A DNA stretch of 64,000 nucleotides from Streptantibioticus ferralitis (GCF_029223525.1 NZ_JARHTQ010000005.1:124001-188000); one strand, 5' to 3'; shown: positions 33,541-42,725, numbered from the stretch's first letter. The notes: generated from the letters alone by a model not told the origin. Numbers and translations are program-made.

Positions 33541-33697
33541 GAATGACTCCTTGTTCATGTTGCCTTGGTTTTGCGGCCGCTGATCCGCCACGCCTGGTTT
33601 TACTTACCAAGAGTTTCCCGTGCGTACATCTGCTACCGATGGTCACGGGAGTGGTATCGGCCACCAGAGAAGAGAAGCAGTGAACGGAAGATCCGGC

Positions 33698-34933
33698 ATG
33701 ATCCAGCGCTGGCCGGCAGGCGGGCGGCGCTGGCTGTGGCGCCATGCGGGCACGGTGTGCGCCCTCTCGCTCGCGCTACATCCGCTCACCGAGCTCGGCC
33801 GGGGGCCGCGGATGTTCGACCTGCGCGTCTACCAGCTCGCCGCGCCCCACCTGTTGACGGGTGACCTGTACGGGTTCCGGCTCTACGAGTCAGGGCCGGG
33901 CATGTTCCCGTTGCCGTTCACCTATCCCCCGTTCGCGGCGATGGTGTTCCTGCCGCTGCGGACCGTCCCCTGGCTCGTCCTCGCCTGCGCCTGGCAGTTG
34001 CTTTCCGTGGTGTGCCTGGCGGTGCTGGTCAGCGGGTGCCTGCAGCTGGCGGGTGAGCCGGGCTGGCGGGATCCGCGGGGCCGCAGCCGGATCCTGTTGT
34101 GGACGGCGGGCGCGTTGTGGGCCGAACCGGTGCACGCCACGCTCTGGTTCGGGCAGGTGAACCTGATCCTCGCCGCCGTCGCGGTGCTCAGCATCGCACG
34201 GCGGTCGGCGCTCGGCGCGGGACTGGGAGTCGGCGCCGCCGCGGGCGTCAAGCTGACGCCCGCTGTCACCGCGCTGTACTTCCTGGCGCACCGGCGATGG
34301 TCCGCGGCCTGCTGGTCCGCGGCCGGTCTCGCGGCCACCGTGGCGGCGGCCTGGTGGGTGGCGCCGCAGGTGTCGGCCCAGTTCTGGTTCCACGTCCTCG
34401 CGGACACCTCGCGCATCGGGCCGGTGGCCTCGGCCACCAACCAGTCGTTGCGCGGCGCGCTGTCCAGGACGCTCGGCCATGACGTCGGGTTGACCGCGCC
34501 ATGGTGGGTCGCGGTGTCGCTGGCGGCGGTCCTGGCGCTGGCCGCCTGCGTCCGGTCGGCGCGCCGGGGCGACCGGTTGGGGGTGCTGGTGGCGGTCCAG
34601 CTGTTCGGGCTGCTGGCCTCTCCCATCTCCTGGTGCCACCACTGGGTCTGGTGCGTGGCCGCGATGATCGCCCTGGTCCACGCACCGGCCAGGGGCCGAG
34701 GACACACTGTCGCGTTGACGGCATGGGCGGTTGCCCTCGGCAGCCATGTCATCTCATGGCTGGTCGCCGCGCAGCCGTCCATCTGGACCATCCCCCGGCC
34801 CTGGTACCTGGTCGCCCTCGGTTGGGTCTATCCGGTGTGCACCGTGCTCACGTTCAGTGCGCTCGTCGTGCCGACCCCGAGGCGGCGGCAGGCTCTGGTC
34901 GAACGGACGGCTGTCGCCGCGCCGTCGGAATGA
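33698..34933 (+). CDS. GT87-like polyprenol-phosphate mannosyltransferase (DUF2029)
   Basis: This 411-residue integral membrane protein has about ten helices and the GT-C features of the actinobacterial alpha-mannosyltransferase family. There is an acidic motif after helix 1 (MFDLRVYQLAAPHLL), FTYPPFAAMVFLPL, WFGQVNLILAAVAVL and GVKLTPAVTALYFL, and a late SPISWCHHWVW. It should transfer mannose from a polyprenyl phosphate donor on the outer face of the membrane. ATG with GGAAG seven bases upstream; a GTG at 33680 is an alternative start. Confidence 0.85.
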   Translation: MIQRWPAGGRRWLWRHAGTVCALSLALHPLTELGRGPRMFDLRVYQLAAPHLLTGDLYGFRLYESGPGMFPLPFTYPPFAAMVFLPLRTVPWLVLACAWQLLSVVCLAVLVSGCLQLAGEPGWRDPRGRSRILLWTAGALWAEPVHATLWFGQVNLILAAVAVLSIARRSALGAGLGVGAAAGVKLTPAVTALYFLAHRRWSAACWSAAGLAATVAAAWWVAPQVSAQFWFHVLADTSRIGPVASATNQSLRGALSRTLGHDVGLTAPWWVAVSLAAVLALAACVRSARRGDRLGVLVAVQLFGLLASPISWCHHWVWCVAAMIALVHAPARGRGHTVALTAWAVALGSHVISWLVAAQPSIWTIPRPWYLVALGWVYPVCTVLTFSALVVPTPRRRQALVERTAVAAPSE

Positions 34934-35051
34934 CCAGCGGGGTGCCCGTCTCCGGGTCGTCGATGACGCGGCAGGGGATGTGGAGGACCTCCTCGACCAG
35001 TTCGGCGGTCACGATGCCGCCGGGCGCACCGGCGGCGACCTCCACACCATC
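34926..35051 (-). pseudogene. 3' remnant of a siderophore-type ABC transporter ATPase
   Basis: The frame DGVEVAAGAPGGIVTAELVE, then LHIPCRVIDDPETGTPLVIP, matches the C-terminal end of FecE/FepC-type iron-siderophore ATPases. Walker motifs and everything upstream are missing. It continues into the 3' end of the mannosyltransferase gene on the other strand. Confidence 0.5.
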
Positions 35052-35057
35052 GCCAGC

Positions 35058-35168
35058 GGTCTGCGGGCCGGTCAACTGGTCGGCGCCGGTGCCGTACTGC
35101 TGGGCGGACTGGTGGCGGCCCTGCTGCCGCACCGGCCGGCGAAGGAGATGGCGACGGCGACGGCGTGA
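35058..35168 (+). pseudogene. 3' remnant of an MFS transporter
   Basis: GLRAGQLVGAGAVLLGGLVA followed by ALLPHRP and a stop resembles the last helix and tail of drug-exporting MFS proteins. No start or upstream part is present; the sequence before it belongs to the ABC ATPase remnant on the opposite strand. Confidence 0.45.
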
Positions 35169-35187
35169 TCGGCGTTGCGGCGCACGA

Positions 35188-36423
35188 TCACTGAGGCGCG
35201 GCGCTCACCGAGCGGAACCCGGTGGCCGCCACCGTGGTTCCGGCGAGAGCGAGTACCGCACCGCCGACCAGCGCCCAGTGCAGCCGATCTGCGGTGACGT
35301 TCTGCCGGAACGCCCAACCGGCCAGTGCCACGCCCGCGGCGGCGCCCACCAGCCGACCGCCGGACAGCTGTGCCGAGACGCGGCCGTGCATCGTCTCCGG
35401 TACGGAGTTGAGCGCGGCGCGGGAGGTCGACGGGAAGAGCAGGCCGAGGGCGAAGCCGAGCACCACGCCGCCCGGAATCAGCGCGGGACCGTGCAGCGGC
35501 AGCGCGGGCAGCGCGTAGACCGCGAACACCGCGGCGGCGGCCAGGAAGCCGCACAGCGCTGGGCCGCGCTCCCCGTACCGGTCGGTGGTCCGTCCGGCGA
35601 CGGGGCTGGCCGCGCCGATGAACAGGGCGAGCACCATGGGCGCCGCCGCCGCGGGCAACGCCCCGTAGCCCGCGGCCTGTTGCAGATACTGCTCGATGGC
35701 GAAGAACGTCCCGATCATCATGGCGAAGGTGAGCGCGGCCGTGACCGAGGCGGCGCGCGCGGTGCGCATCGCGGTGCGCTCGGCACCGGCGCTCGGCGAC
35801 GAGGCGGTGGCGCCGAGCCGTACCCATCCGAGGGTCGCGGTGATCGCCAACAGCCCTAGTACCAACAGCGTCCACCAGTTGGCGCGCCAGCCCCAGCCCG
35901 CGGTGAGCAGGCCGCCGACCAGCGGGCCGACGAGGTTCGCCAGACCGGAGGCGGCGCCCCAGATGCCCAGGGCGGTTCCGCGGCGCTTGGGCGGAAAGCC
36001 GCCGACCGCGCCGGTGAGCGCGGCGGGACTGGCCAGGCCCGCGCCGACGCCCTGCACGACCCGTGAGGCGATGAGCATGGCGAGGGATCCGGCCAGTGCG
36101 CCCATCAGGGTTCCGGCGGCGAACACCGCCAGCCCGAGCACCGCCGCGAGTCTTGGGCCGAAGCGGTCGACGACCCGGCCGCCGGGCAGCAGACCGATGG
36201 CGTAGGTGGCGAAGTAGGCGGTGAGGATCCAGGACTGGCCTTGTGAGGTGGTGCCGAAGTGGCCGCCCGCCGACGGCAGCGCCACCGTGACGATGGTGCC
36301 GTCGAGTTGCAGCAGTGTGGCGACCGCGGTGCATGCCGCGAGCTGCCGCCACGCGGCGCGGTCGACGGCGGGCCGCCGCTCGCCCTCGCTCAGCGTCGAC
36401 TGGGTGCTTTCCGTATCGGCCAT
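35188..36423 (-). CDS. MFS drug exporter
   Basis: This 411-residue protein has about 12 membrane helices and DHA-type signatures: LDGTIVTVALPSAGGHF in helix 1, the loop GGRVVDRFGPRLAAVLGLAVF (motif A) and RVVQGVGAGLASPAALT (motif B). Motif C-like GLANLVGPLVGGLL follows. It pumps small molecules out with protons; substrate unknown. ATG with GGGAGCGGA upstream. It starts 43 bp after the MMPL gene on the same strand, so the two probably share a promoter controlled by the divergent TetR. Confidence 0.92.
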   Translation of the reverse strand: MADTESTQSTLSEGERRPAVDRAAWRQLAACTAVATLLQLDGTIVTVALPSAGGHFGTTSQGQSWILTAYFATYAIGLLPGGRVVDRFGPRLAAVLGLAVFAAGTLMGALAGSLAMLIASRVVQGVGAGLASPAALTGAVGGFPPKRRGTALGIWGAASGLANLVGPLVGGLLTAGWGWRANWWTLLVLGLLAITATLGWVRLGATASSPSAGAERTAMRTARAASVTAALTFAMMIGTFFAIEQYLQQAAGYGALPAAAAPMVLALFIGAASPVAGRTTDRYGERGPALCGFLAAAAVFAVYALPALPLHGPALIPGGVVLGFALGLLFPSTSRAALNSVPETMHGRVSAQLSGGRLVGAAAGVALAGWAFRQNVTADRLHWALVGGAVLALAGTTVAATGFRSVSAAPQ

Positions 36424-36466
36424 GGCGGAGTCCGCTCCCGGTGAACTGTCGTGGTGGACTGGGTCG

Positions 36467-38734
36467 TCAAAGCCCGCTCGGCGGATCTTCACCGGGTTGC
36501 GGTCCCCCGCGGCCGGGGGCCGCTGATGGATGCTGCGACACGGCCGGTCCGCTCCGTAGGGCCACTCGCCGCTGCGGCGGCAGGGGGTTCACGCCGTCGC
36601 GGTGGCCGCTGGCCTGTCCCGGCCACCACGCCTTGTCGCCGAGCAGGTAGGTGACCGCGGGCACCAGCGCGGTACGCACCAGGAAGGTGTCCAGCAGGAC
36701 GCCGACGCAGACGGTGAAGCCGAGTTGGAACAGCATGACCAGCGGCAGGACCATCAGTACCGCGAAGGTCCCGGCGAGGATGACACCGGCGCTGGTGATG
36801 ACGGAACCGGTGGCGCGCAGTCCGGTGGCCACCGCCGTACGGGTGTCATGGCCGCGGGTGTCCTCACGGACCCTGGCCATCAGGAAGATGTTGTAGTCCA
36901 CGCCCAGCGCCACCAGGAACAGGAACGCGAAGGTCGGCTCCACGGGGTTGATCCCCTGCTGGTGCAGCAGATCGCGGAAGACGAACACCGAGATCCCGAA
37001 GGCACCGAAGAAGGAGGCGATGACGGTGCCGATCAGATACAGCGGGGCGAGCAGTGCGCGCAGCAGTGCCGCGAGGATGAGCAGGATGATCGCCAGGACC
37101 AGCGGTACGACGACCCGCAGATCGCGATCGGCGGCGCGCATGGTGTCCAGTTGCACCGCGGGGTCACCGCCCACCAACGCCCTGACTCCGGGTGGGAGTT
37201 GGGCGGACTCCGCGTGCCGGATGTCGGCGACCCGGGACAGTCCCGCGCCGCCGTACGGGTCCATGGTGAGCACGACCTGCACTTCACCGATCCGCCCGTC
37301 CCGCGAACGTACCGGCAGCGGCGCGGCGGAGGCGATGTCCCGCACCCTGCCCAGGGCCGCGGTGGCGCGGGTCAGGTCGGTGTCGCGCAGCGGTCCGTCG
37401 GTGCGCTCGACCAGCATGGTGGTGGGCGCCGCCGTTCCCGCCGGGAAGGCGTGTGCGATGGCCTGGTAACCGGCGGCGGAAGAGGTCTGCGCGCGAAAGG
37501 CGTTGAGCAGGTTGACGTCGTCGGTGTAGCGCAGCACGCCGAGGGATCCGACGGCCAGCAGCACCAGTGTGCCCACCACGGCCCACCACGGCCGGGCGAG
37601 CACGGCCCGGGCGATGCGCTCCCATCTACCGAGGGCCGCGGCGGCATCGGGGACCTCCGGTGCGGCGACCGGTAGCGGCCGCGGCCAGAACGCGCGGCGC
37701 CCGAGCAGCACCAGCAGAGCGGGAAGCAGGGTGAACGCCGACAGCAGGACGCAGCCGAGGCCGATGATGCCGACCGGGGCGATCACCCTGGTCGATCCCA
37801 GCCGGGTGGCGAACAGGGCGGCCAGCGAGGCGATGACGGTCAGGCCGCTGAAGAAGATGGAACTCCACGCCCTGCCCAGGGCGGAACGCATGGCCGCCGC
37901 GCTGGATTCATGGCGGCGCAGTTCGTCCTGGTAACGGGCGATCAGCAGAAGGCAGTAGTCGGTTCCGGCGCCGAACATCAAGATCAGTATCAGCGAGGTC
38001 GCCTGGCTGTTGACCAGCAGGCCGCCCCGCGTGGCCAGCAGGTAGACCAGGCCGGACGCCAGCACGTAGGCCATGCCCACAACGAGAAGCGGTACGAGCG
38101 CCAGTACCGGGGAGCGGTAGACGACCAGCAGCAGTACGAGCACCAGCGCCACGGTGGCCGCCAGCAGCCGGAAGTCGATGCTGCTGAAGACGCTGATGGC
38201 ATCGGCGCTGATGCCCGCCGGACCGGTGACGTAGGTCCGCAGCCCGGGCACCGGCCGCAGTTGCCGCTTGACGGCGTCGACGGTCTGCCGGACCTTCAGG
38301 CCGTGCGCGGTGACCGGTACCACGGTCACCGCGACCGTGCCGTCCGCGGACACCAGTCGCGGCGCGCCGCTGGCCGTGGCGGGCGGCGGCAGCGTCGGGT
38401 GGCCGATGTCCGCCACCCCGCGCAGCCGGGCCGCGTCCGCCACCGCCGCGGCACGGTCGGCTGGGGTCAGTCCGGTCGAACGCTGGTAGACGATCAGGGC
38501 CGGGAGGGAGTCACCGGTCGCGAAGCGCGCGGTGAGCGTCCGGGCTGCCTGCGCGGACTCCGACGAGCGCGGCAGGAAGGCGGCGTTGTCGTTGCTCTCG
38601 GCCTTGGACAACTCGGCCTGGACCGGGCCCAGTGCGGCGGCCGCACCGAGCCAGCCGACCACAACGGCCCACAGCAGCAGGCGCAACCGGCCGGTGCCGA
38701 TCCGGCCCCCGCGCGTGCCTAAGCGCGAACTCAC
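36467..38734 (-). CDS. MMPL-family RND transporter
   Basis: This 755-residue protein has two repeats, each of one helix, a periplasmic porter domain and five helices. Signatures include LILMFGAGTDYCLLLIARYQ in repeat 1 and LVALGVDYNIFLMARVREDT in repeat 2, carrying the proton-relay Asp-Tyr pairs. These proteins export lipids, siderophores or drugs. GTG start with GGAGG nine bases upstream; earlier codons lack a ribosome site. The C-terminal tail is rich in Pro/Arg and disordered. It is divergent from tetR (38888) and followed by an MFS gene. Confidence 0.93.
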   Translation of the reverse strand: MSSRLGTRGGRIGTGRLRLLLWAVVVGWLGAAAALGPVQAELSKAESNDNAAFLPRSSESAQAARTLTARFATGDSLPALIVYQRSTGLTPADRAAAVADAARLRGVADIGHPTLPPPATASGAPRLVSADGTVAVTVVPVTAHGLKVRQTVDAVKRQLRPVPGLRTYVTGPAGISADAISVFSSIDFRLLAATVALVLVLLLVVYRSPVLALVPLLVVGMAYVLASGLVYLLATRGGLLVNSQATSLILILMFGAGTDYCLLLIARYQDELRRHESSAAAMRSALGRAWSSIFFSGLTVIASLAALFATRLGSTRVIAPVGIIGLGCVLLSAFTLLPALLVLLGRRAFWPRPLPVAAPEVPDAAAALGRWERIARAVLARPWWAVVGTLVLLAVGSLGVLRYTDDVNLLNAFRAQTSSAAGYQAIAHAFPAGTAAPTTMLVERTDGPLRDTDLTRATAALGRVRDIASAAPLPVRSRDGRIGEVQVVLTMDPYGGAGLSRVADIRHAESAQLPPGVRALVGGDPAVQLDTMRAADRDLRVVVPLVLAIILLILAALLRALLAPLYLIGTVIASFFGAFGISVFVFRDLLHQQGINPVEPTFAFLFLVALGVDYNIFLMARVREDTRGHDTRTAVATGLRATGSVITSAGVILAGTFAVLMVLPLVMLFQLGFTVCVGVLLDTFLVRTALVPAVTYLLGDKAWWPGQASGHRDGVNPLPPQRRVALRSGPAVSQHPSAAPGRGGPQPGEDPPSGL

Positions 38735-38860
38735 CTCTGTCAGCCTCCGCCTGTCGTCTCGTTCCACGGCATCGTCCGGTTCCCCGGCTGAGCTCGGACG
38801 GCTTACGCTGCACGCTGTTCCGGTTCGACGCTTGATGGAAAGCGTAGACGGATCGCAAAT

Positions 38861-38876
38861 CAACTGACAAGTTGTC
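38861..38876. promoter_or_regulatory. Operator-like palindromes between MMPL and tetR
   Basis: CAACT-gaca-AGTTG and, overlapping it, GACAA-g-TTGTC form interleaved dyads 12 bases before the tetR start. The strand reading CAACTTGTCAG differs at one base from CAACTTGACAG at 42873-42883 in the hem promoter region. Confidence 0.55.
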
Positions 38877-38887
38877 TAAGGGGTGTC

Positions 38888-39508
38888 ATGGTTTCCAGTT
38901 GGGACAAGGTGGTGGCCGAGCACAAGGAACAGGTGCGGGCCCGCATCAAGCAGGCGGCGGTTGAGGTGGCGGTGGAGAAGGGGCTGGCCAACACCACGAT
39001 GGCCGCGATCGCGGAGCGGGCGGACGTCTCACGCGCGACGCTCTACAACTACTACCGCCATGTCGAGGGCGTCCTGCTGGCCGTGGTGCAGGATGAAGTG
39101 GACCTGTTCTACGCGCACCTGCGCTCCCGACTGGACCGGGCGGGCGGCCCCTGCGAGCGGTTGACAGCGTTCATACAGACGCATCTGGAGTACTTCGCCC
39201 GGCCAGAACGGCGCTCCCGCGCCCTGGAGTTCCAGGCCGCCGGAATCAGCCCGAGCATCCGGGCGCGGATGACCCACCACACCGACCGGCTGCGCCACCT
39301 GCTCTCCGAGGTGCTGGACAGCGGGCGGCGGGACGGCGTCTTCCGCTCCGAGGTCGACCCGGAACGGCACGCCGAGTTGCTGATGCACCTGCTGGCGGGG
39401 GCACGCGAGCAGGTGCTCAGGTCACCGGAGGCGGTGCGCACGGTCATGGCGGATCTACGACTCCTGCTGACGTCCGGGCTGCTCGCCGCGCCGTCTCCCG
39501 GGGCCTGA
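38888..39508 (+). CDS. TetR-family regulator of the MMPL-MFS genes
   Basis: This 206-residue protein has a TetR HTH at ~15-65 (GLANTTMAAIAERADVSRAT, LYNYYRHVEGVLLAVV) and an all-alpha effector domain with several Cys/His/Arg clusters. ATG directly after the dyad region. As the divergent neighbour of the exporter pair it probably represses it and is relieved by the exported compound. A similar operator half in the hem promoter region raises the possibility of a wider role. Confidence 0.9.
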   Translation: MVSSWDKVVAEHKEQVRARIKQAAVEVAVEKGLANTTMAAIAERADVSRATLYNYYRHVEGVLLAVVQDEVDLFYAHLRSRLDRAGGPCERLTAFIQTHLEYFARPERRSRALEFQAAGISPSIRARMTHHTDRLRHLLSEVLDSGRRDGVFRSEVDPERHAELLMHLLAGAREQVLRSPEAVRTVMADLRLLLTSGLLAAPSPGA

Positions 39509-39578
39509 CCCCGACGCCCAGCCGGGACCTCCGGCCTGCCCTTCGACCGGAAGGACATCGCGAGGCAGGCCCTGGCCA

Positions 39579-40037
39579 TCAGTCCCGTCGCGGCCTGGCG
39601 TAGCGGAAGGCGCACACGTGGTGGCCGTCCGTCTGCCGGCGCAGGCTCTCCACGGTCATCTCGGGGAAGGCCCGGCGGGTCGCCTCGAAGTCCAGCTCGC
39701 ACAGGATCGGCAGCGGCTCTTCCAGGCCCAGGTCCTCGGCGGCCATCAGGCACATACAGGTGCGGCAGGCTTCGAGGACGGCGTCCTCCGTGTCGGTCGA
39801 GACATCGATCGCCTCCTCGAGGAAGCCCATGGCCTCGAACCTCGGCAGGGCCTTGCCGATTCCCTCGGCGAGCGAGCATCCGGTGATCAGCGGCCCTATT
39901 CGGGCGGCCTGCCGCTGCGGGTAGCCGTCCAGCAGGATCTCCCTGGCCTTGTCCGCACCATGCTCGGCCCGCAGTTCCAGATAGCGCTGCAGCCGTTCGC
40001 TGAGCATCCGGCGGGTCTGGGCCTTCTTGTCCTCCAT
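39579..40037 (-). CDS. ATC-hydrolase-like domain protein in the hem operon
   Basis: This 152-residue protein resembles the L-2-amino-thiazoline-4-carboxylate hydrolase domain family: an all-alpha first half, a Cys cluster (CRTCMCLMAAEDLG), LPILCELDFEATRRAFPEM and the C-terminal HHVCAFRYARP. The cysteines could bind metal or react with thiazoline; the real substrate is unknown and the name may not reflect function. GGGGGAGAG precedes the ATG. It begins 13 bases after the hemG stop, so it is the last gene of the hemH-hemG operon and presumably works with tetrapyrrole metabolism. Confidence 0.75.
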   Translation of the reverse strand: MEDKKAQTRRMLSERLQRYLELRAEHGADKAREILLDGYPQRQAARIGPLITGCSLAEGIGKALPRFEAMGFLEEAIDVSTDTEDAVLEACRTCMCLMAAEDLGLEEPLPILCELDFEATRRAFPEMTVESLRRQTDGHHVCAFRYARPRRD

Positions 40038-40050
40038 CAGTCTCTCCCCC

Positions 40051-41580
40051 TCATGCCGTGGTGGATGTGGTACTGCCCGTGGTGGGCGTGGTGCTGCCCG
40101 TGGTGGGCGTGGTGCTGCCCGTGGTGGGCGTGGTGCTGCCCGTGGTGGGCGTGGTGCTGCCCGTGGTGGATGTGGTGCTGCCCGTGGTGGGCGTCGTGCT
40201 GCCGCCTGCTGCGCTGATCGCCGACCGGATCTCCGCGACGGCCCGGCGGGCATCGCTCACACAGTCCTTGACGGCCACACCGTGGTACGCGCTGCCCGCG
40301 GCGTGCAGCCCCGGCAGGGTCGCGAGCTCGCTCAACACGCTCTGGATCCGGGCCTGGTGGCCCAGCTCGTACTGCGGTATCCCCTCGCGCCACACATGGT
40401 CATGTGTGAACTCGGGCGGCTCGGTCAGGCCGAGCAGCGGGGCCAGGTCCCGGTGGAACCGCTCGATCGCCAGGTCGGCGGGCAGCCGGGTCAGTTCCGG
40501 GTGCTCGACTCCGCCCGCGAACACCCGCAGCAGCACGCCGTCGGCCGGTGCGGTGTCCGGGAAGACGGAGGAGCTGTAGACCGTGCCGAACATCCGGGTG
40601 TGCTCCCCGGGCGCGGCCAGGAAGCCGAACCCGCGCGGCACCATGGGCAGGCCCCGCCGACGGTACCCCAGTGCCGTGACCCGGATCGGCGCGTAGTGGA
40701 CGGCCCTCAACCGCTGGGCGGCGCACGGGAGATGCTGCCGCAGCAGGCGGGCGGCGGCCGGGGCCGGGACGGCCAGCAGTACCTGGTCGGCGCGGATCTC
40801 GCCGTGCGGCGTCCAGATGCTCCAGCCTCCCGCGGCGCACCGCTCCAGGCGGTCCACGGGGGAACGGGTGCGGACGGCGCCGGCGAGCCTGGCCGCCAGC
40901 GCGTCGACCAGGACGCGCATTCCGCCGCGGAAGCTGGTCAGCCGGGTGGCCGCGGCCGTTCCGGAACGCAGTTGGCGCCAGCGGGTGCGCGCGGCCAGTG
41001 CCAGCAGACCGCGATGCTGCCGCTCCAGCTCGCGGATCCGGGGAAACGCCGCGTCCAGGCTGATCATTCTGGGGTCACCCGCGCTCACCCCGTGCACCAG
41101 GAGCGGGGCGAGCAACTGGGCGGCCTGGCGCCCGAACCGCCGGGCCAGAAAGGCGTGAACCGTCTCCTCCGGCCCCTCGACGCGGCCGACCAGCGGCTCG
41201 GCGAGCAGCCGCGCCTTGGCGGTCGCGGGCAGCAGCGGGGTGGACAGCACCGAGCGTGCCGTGGACGGCACGGGCAGCAGACGGCCGCCGGTCAGGATGA
41301 ACCGGTCGCGCGCCTGGTCCGCCGCGGGGACCAGCTCATCGGCGAGGCCCAACGCGTCCACCACCCGGCGCAGGTCCGAGCCGCTGTCGAGGAAGCCGTT
41401 GGGGCCAAGGTCCGCGGTGTATCCGTCGGCCGAGTGGCTGGCGATCTTGCCGCCGATCACGTCAGCCGCCTCGAACACCGTTACCTCGCACAGCGGTTGG
41501 GTCCGGCCGAGTTCGAAGGCGGCGACCAGCCCGGTGATGCCGCCGCCGATGACGGCGACACGCGGACGGCGGCCGTTCAC
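40051..41580 (-). CDS. hemG: Protoporphyrinogen IX oxidase, HemY/Myxococcus type
   Basis: This 509-residue FAD flavoprotein oxidises protoporphyrinogen (or coproporphyrinogen) III/IX with oxygen. The dinucleotide fold is VAVIGGGITGLVAAFELG; other landmarks are LGPNGFLDSGSDLR, RGFGFLAAPGEHTRMFG and GIPQYELGHQARIQSV, then the FAD-closing GSAYHGVAVKDCV. From memory these resemble the Myxococcus enzyme more than the usual actinobacterial CgoX. The C-terminus carries seven heptapeptides of the GSTTPTT type. The GTG overlaps the hemH stop by four bases. HemY-type enzymes are also called hemY; the symbol is by activity. Confidence 0.9.
   Translation of the reverse strand: MNGRRPRVAVIGGGITGLVAAFELGRTQPLCEVTVFEAADVIGGKIASHSADGYTADLGPNGFLDSGSDLRRVVDALGLADELVPAADQARDRFILTGGRLLPVPSTARSVLSTPLLPATAKARLLAEPLVGRVEGPEETVHAFLARRFGRQAAQLLAPLLVHGVSAGDPRMISLDAAFPRIRELERQHRGLLALAARTRWRQLRSGTAAATRLTSFRGGMRVLVDALAARLAGAVRTRSPVDRLERCAAGGWSIWTPHGEIRADQVLLAVPAPAAARLLRQHLPCAAQRLRAVHYAPIRVTALGYRRRGLPMVPRGFGFLAAPGEHTRMFGTVYSSSVFPDTAPADGVLLRVFAGGVEHPELTRLPADLAIERFHRDLAPLLGLTEPPEFTHDHVWREGIPQYELGHQARIQSVLSELATLPGLHAAGSAYHGVAVKDCVSDARRAVAEIRSAISAAGGSTTPTTGSTTSTTGSTTPTTGSTTPTTGSTTPTTGSTTPTTGSTTSTTA
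40057..40203. repeat. Seven 21-bp tandem repeats at the 3' end of hemG
   Basis: Seven consecutive 21-bp units encode GSTTPTT or GSTTSTT, differing at a Pro/Ser codon, and end one codon before the stop. The unit length keeps the frame. The array could expand or shrink by slippage without breaking the protein. Confidence 0.93.
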
Positions 41581-42725
41581 CGGGAGCCGGGCAGCGCGGG
41601 CTGCCGTCCGACGCCGGGCACCGGCTCGGTGCGGTGCAGCGGCGGCTGGCGGTGTGGCCGCGCCGGGTTGAGGATCTCTCGGCACTGCGCGTTGGTGCAG
41701 CCCGCGCAGCGCAGGGAGAACTGGCGGGAGCAGCCGCGCTCGCCGTGCAGATGGTCGGCGACCACTTCGGCGAGCGCGTCGAGGAACACCGGGTCGTCAT
41801 TGGGCGCGGGCGCCCGGCGGAAATCGGTGACTCCGGCTTCCCGGGCCACCTCGGCGAACTCCATGTCTATCTCGGAGAGCGTATCCAGATGGTCCGTTGT
41901 GAAAATGATTCCCACAATCAATACGTGCCGCCGCCCCTGCGCACCGAGAGCCCGGATCACCGATTCCGTACTCGGCCCCTGCCAGGCCACCGGCCCGACA
42001 TCGGCCTGAAAGGACAACGCGTACTCGTGGTCGCCGCCGATCGAACACATGACGTCATGCACCGTTGCCGCGACTTCCTGGAGATAGGGGTCCCCGCGGT
42101 CAATGACCCGGCGCGGCAGCGAGTGCGCGCTAAACAGCAGCACGACATCGTCACGGACCGCCTCGTCGAAGCGGGCCAGCCCTTCGCGGACTTTCGCCGC
42201 CATGGCCCGAACGAAGGCCGGGTGGGCCGACCAGCGGTCGATGACGCTCCATTCGAAGGACTCGGCCAGCGCCAACCGCCGTGCGGTGCGCCACAGTTCA
42301 TTGAGGCTGGACCCCGTCGTCGTACAGGAGTACTGGGGATACTGCGCGAAGGCGACCGCACGCCGTACCCCGTCGGCCGCCATCCGCCGCAGGGCCTGCT
42401 CGCTCGTCGGATCGGTGTAGCGAAACGCCAGGTAGAAGCGGTGCGGCGCGGTCTCGGGGCACAGGACGTCAAGCCGCTCGGCCATCCCCTGCCCCTGCCG
42501 GGCGGTCCAGTCGTACAGCGGCGAACCGCCGCCGATGGCCTCGTAGAGCTTGCGGAGCTTCGGCGCACGGCGCTTCGCGATGAACGCCCCCAGCCTCTCC
42601 TGCACCGGCAGTTGAATGATTTCCCGGTCCAGGAAGAGGTTGCGCAGAAATGGCTCGACCTCGTCGAGCGAGCGAGGCCCTCCGAGATTCAACATAACGA
42701 TTCCGGTCGGCTCCTGATTCACCAT
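41577..42725 (-). CDS. hemH: Ferrochelatase, [2Fe-2S] animal-like type
   Basis: This 382-residue enzyme inserts Fe(II) into a porphyrin. Much of it can be matched to the animal enzyme: IAKRRAPKLRKLYEAIGGGS, FAQYPQYSCTTTGSSLNELW, VLLFSAHSLPRRVIDRGDPY and FTTDHLDTLSEIDMEF, with the metal-site His/Glu. The tail CSRQFSLRCAGCTNAQC supplies four Cys for a [2Fe-2S] cluster, as in human ferrochelatase. Actinobacterial coproporphyrin ferrochelatases lack most of these signatures. ATG with GGGGGA upstream. First gene of the leftward operon. Confidence 0.93.
   Translation of the reverse strand: MVNQEPTGIVMLNLGGPRSLDEVEPFLRNLFLDREIIQLPVQERLGAFIAKRRAPKLRKLYEAIGGGSPLYDWTARQGQGMAERLDVLCPETAPHRFYLAFRYTDPTSEQALRRMAADGVRRAVAFAQYPQYSCTTTGSSLNELWRTARRLALAESFEWSVIDRWSAHPAFVRAMAAKVREGLARFDEAVRDDVVLLFSAHSLPRRVIDRGDPYLQEVAATVHDVMCSIGGDHEYALSFQADVGPVAWQGPSTESVIRALGAQGRRHVLIVGIIFTTDHLDTLSEIDMEFAEVAREAGVTDFRRAPAPNDDPVFLDALAEVVADHLHGERGCSRQFSLRCAGCTNAQCREILNPARPHRQPPLHRTEPVPGVGRQPALPGSR

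Noticed and set aside
40057-40203. Tandem 21-bp array considered as a CRISPR or origin iteron array
   Set aside because: There are no spacers between units, the units are coding in hemG and hold its frame, and no cas or rep genes are near.
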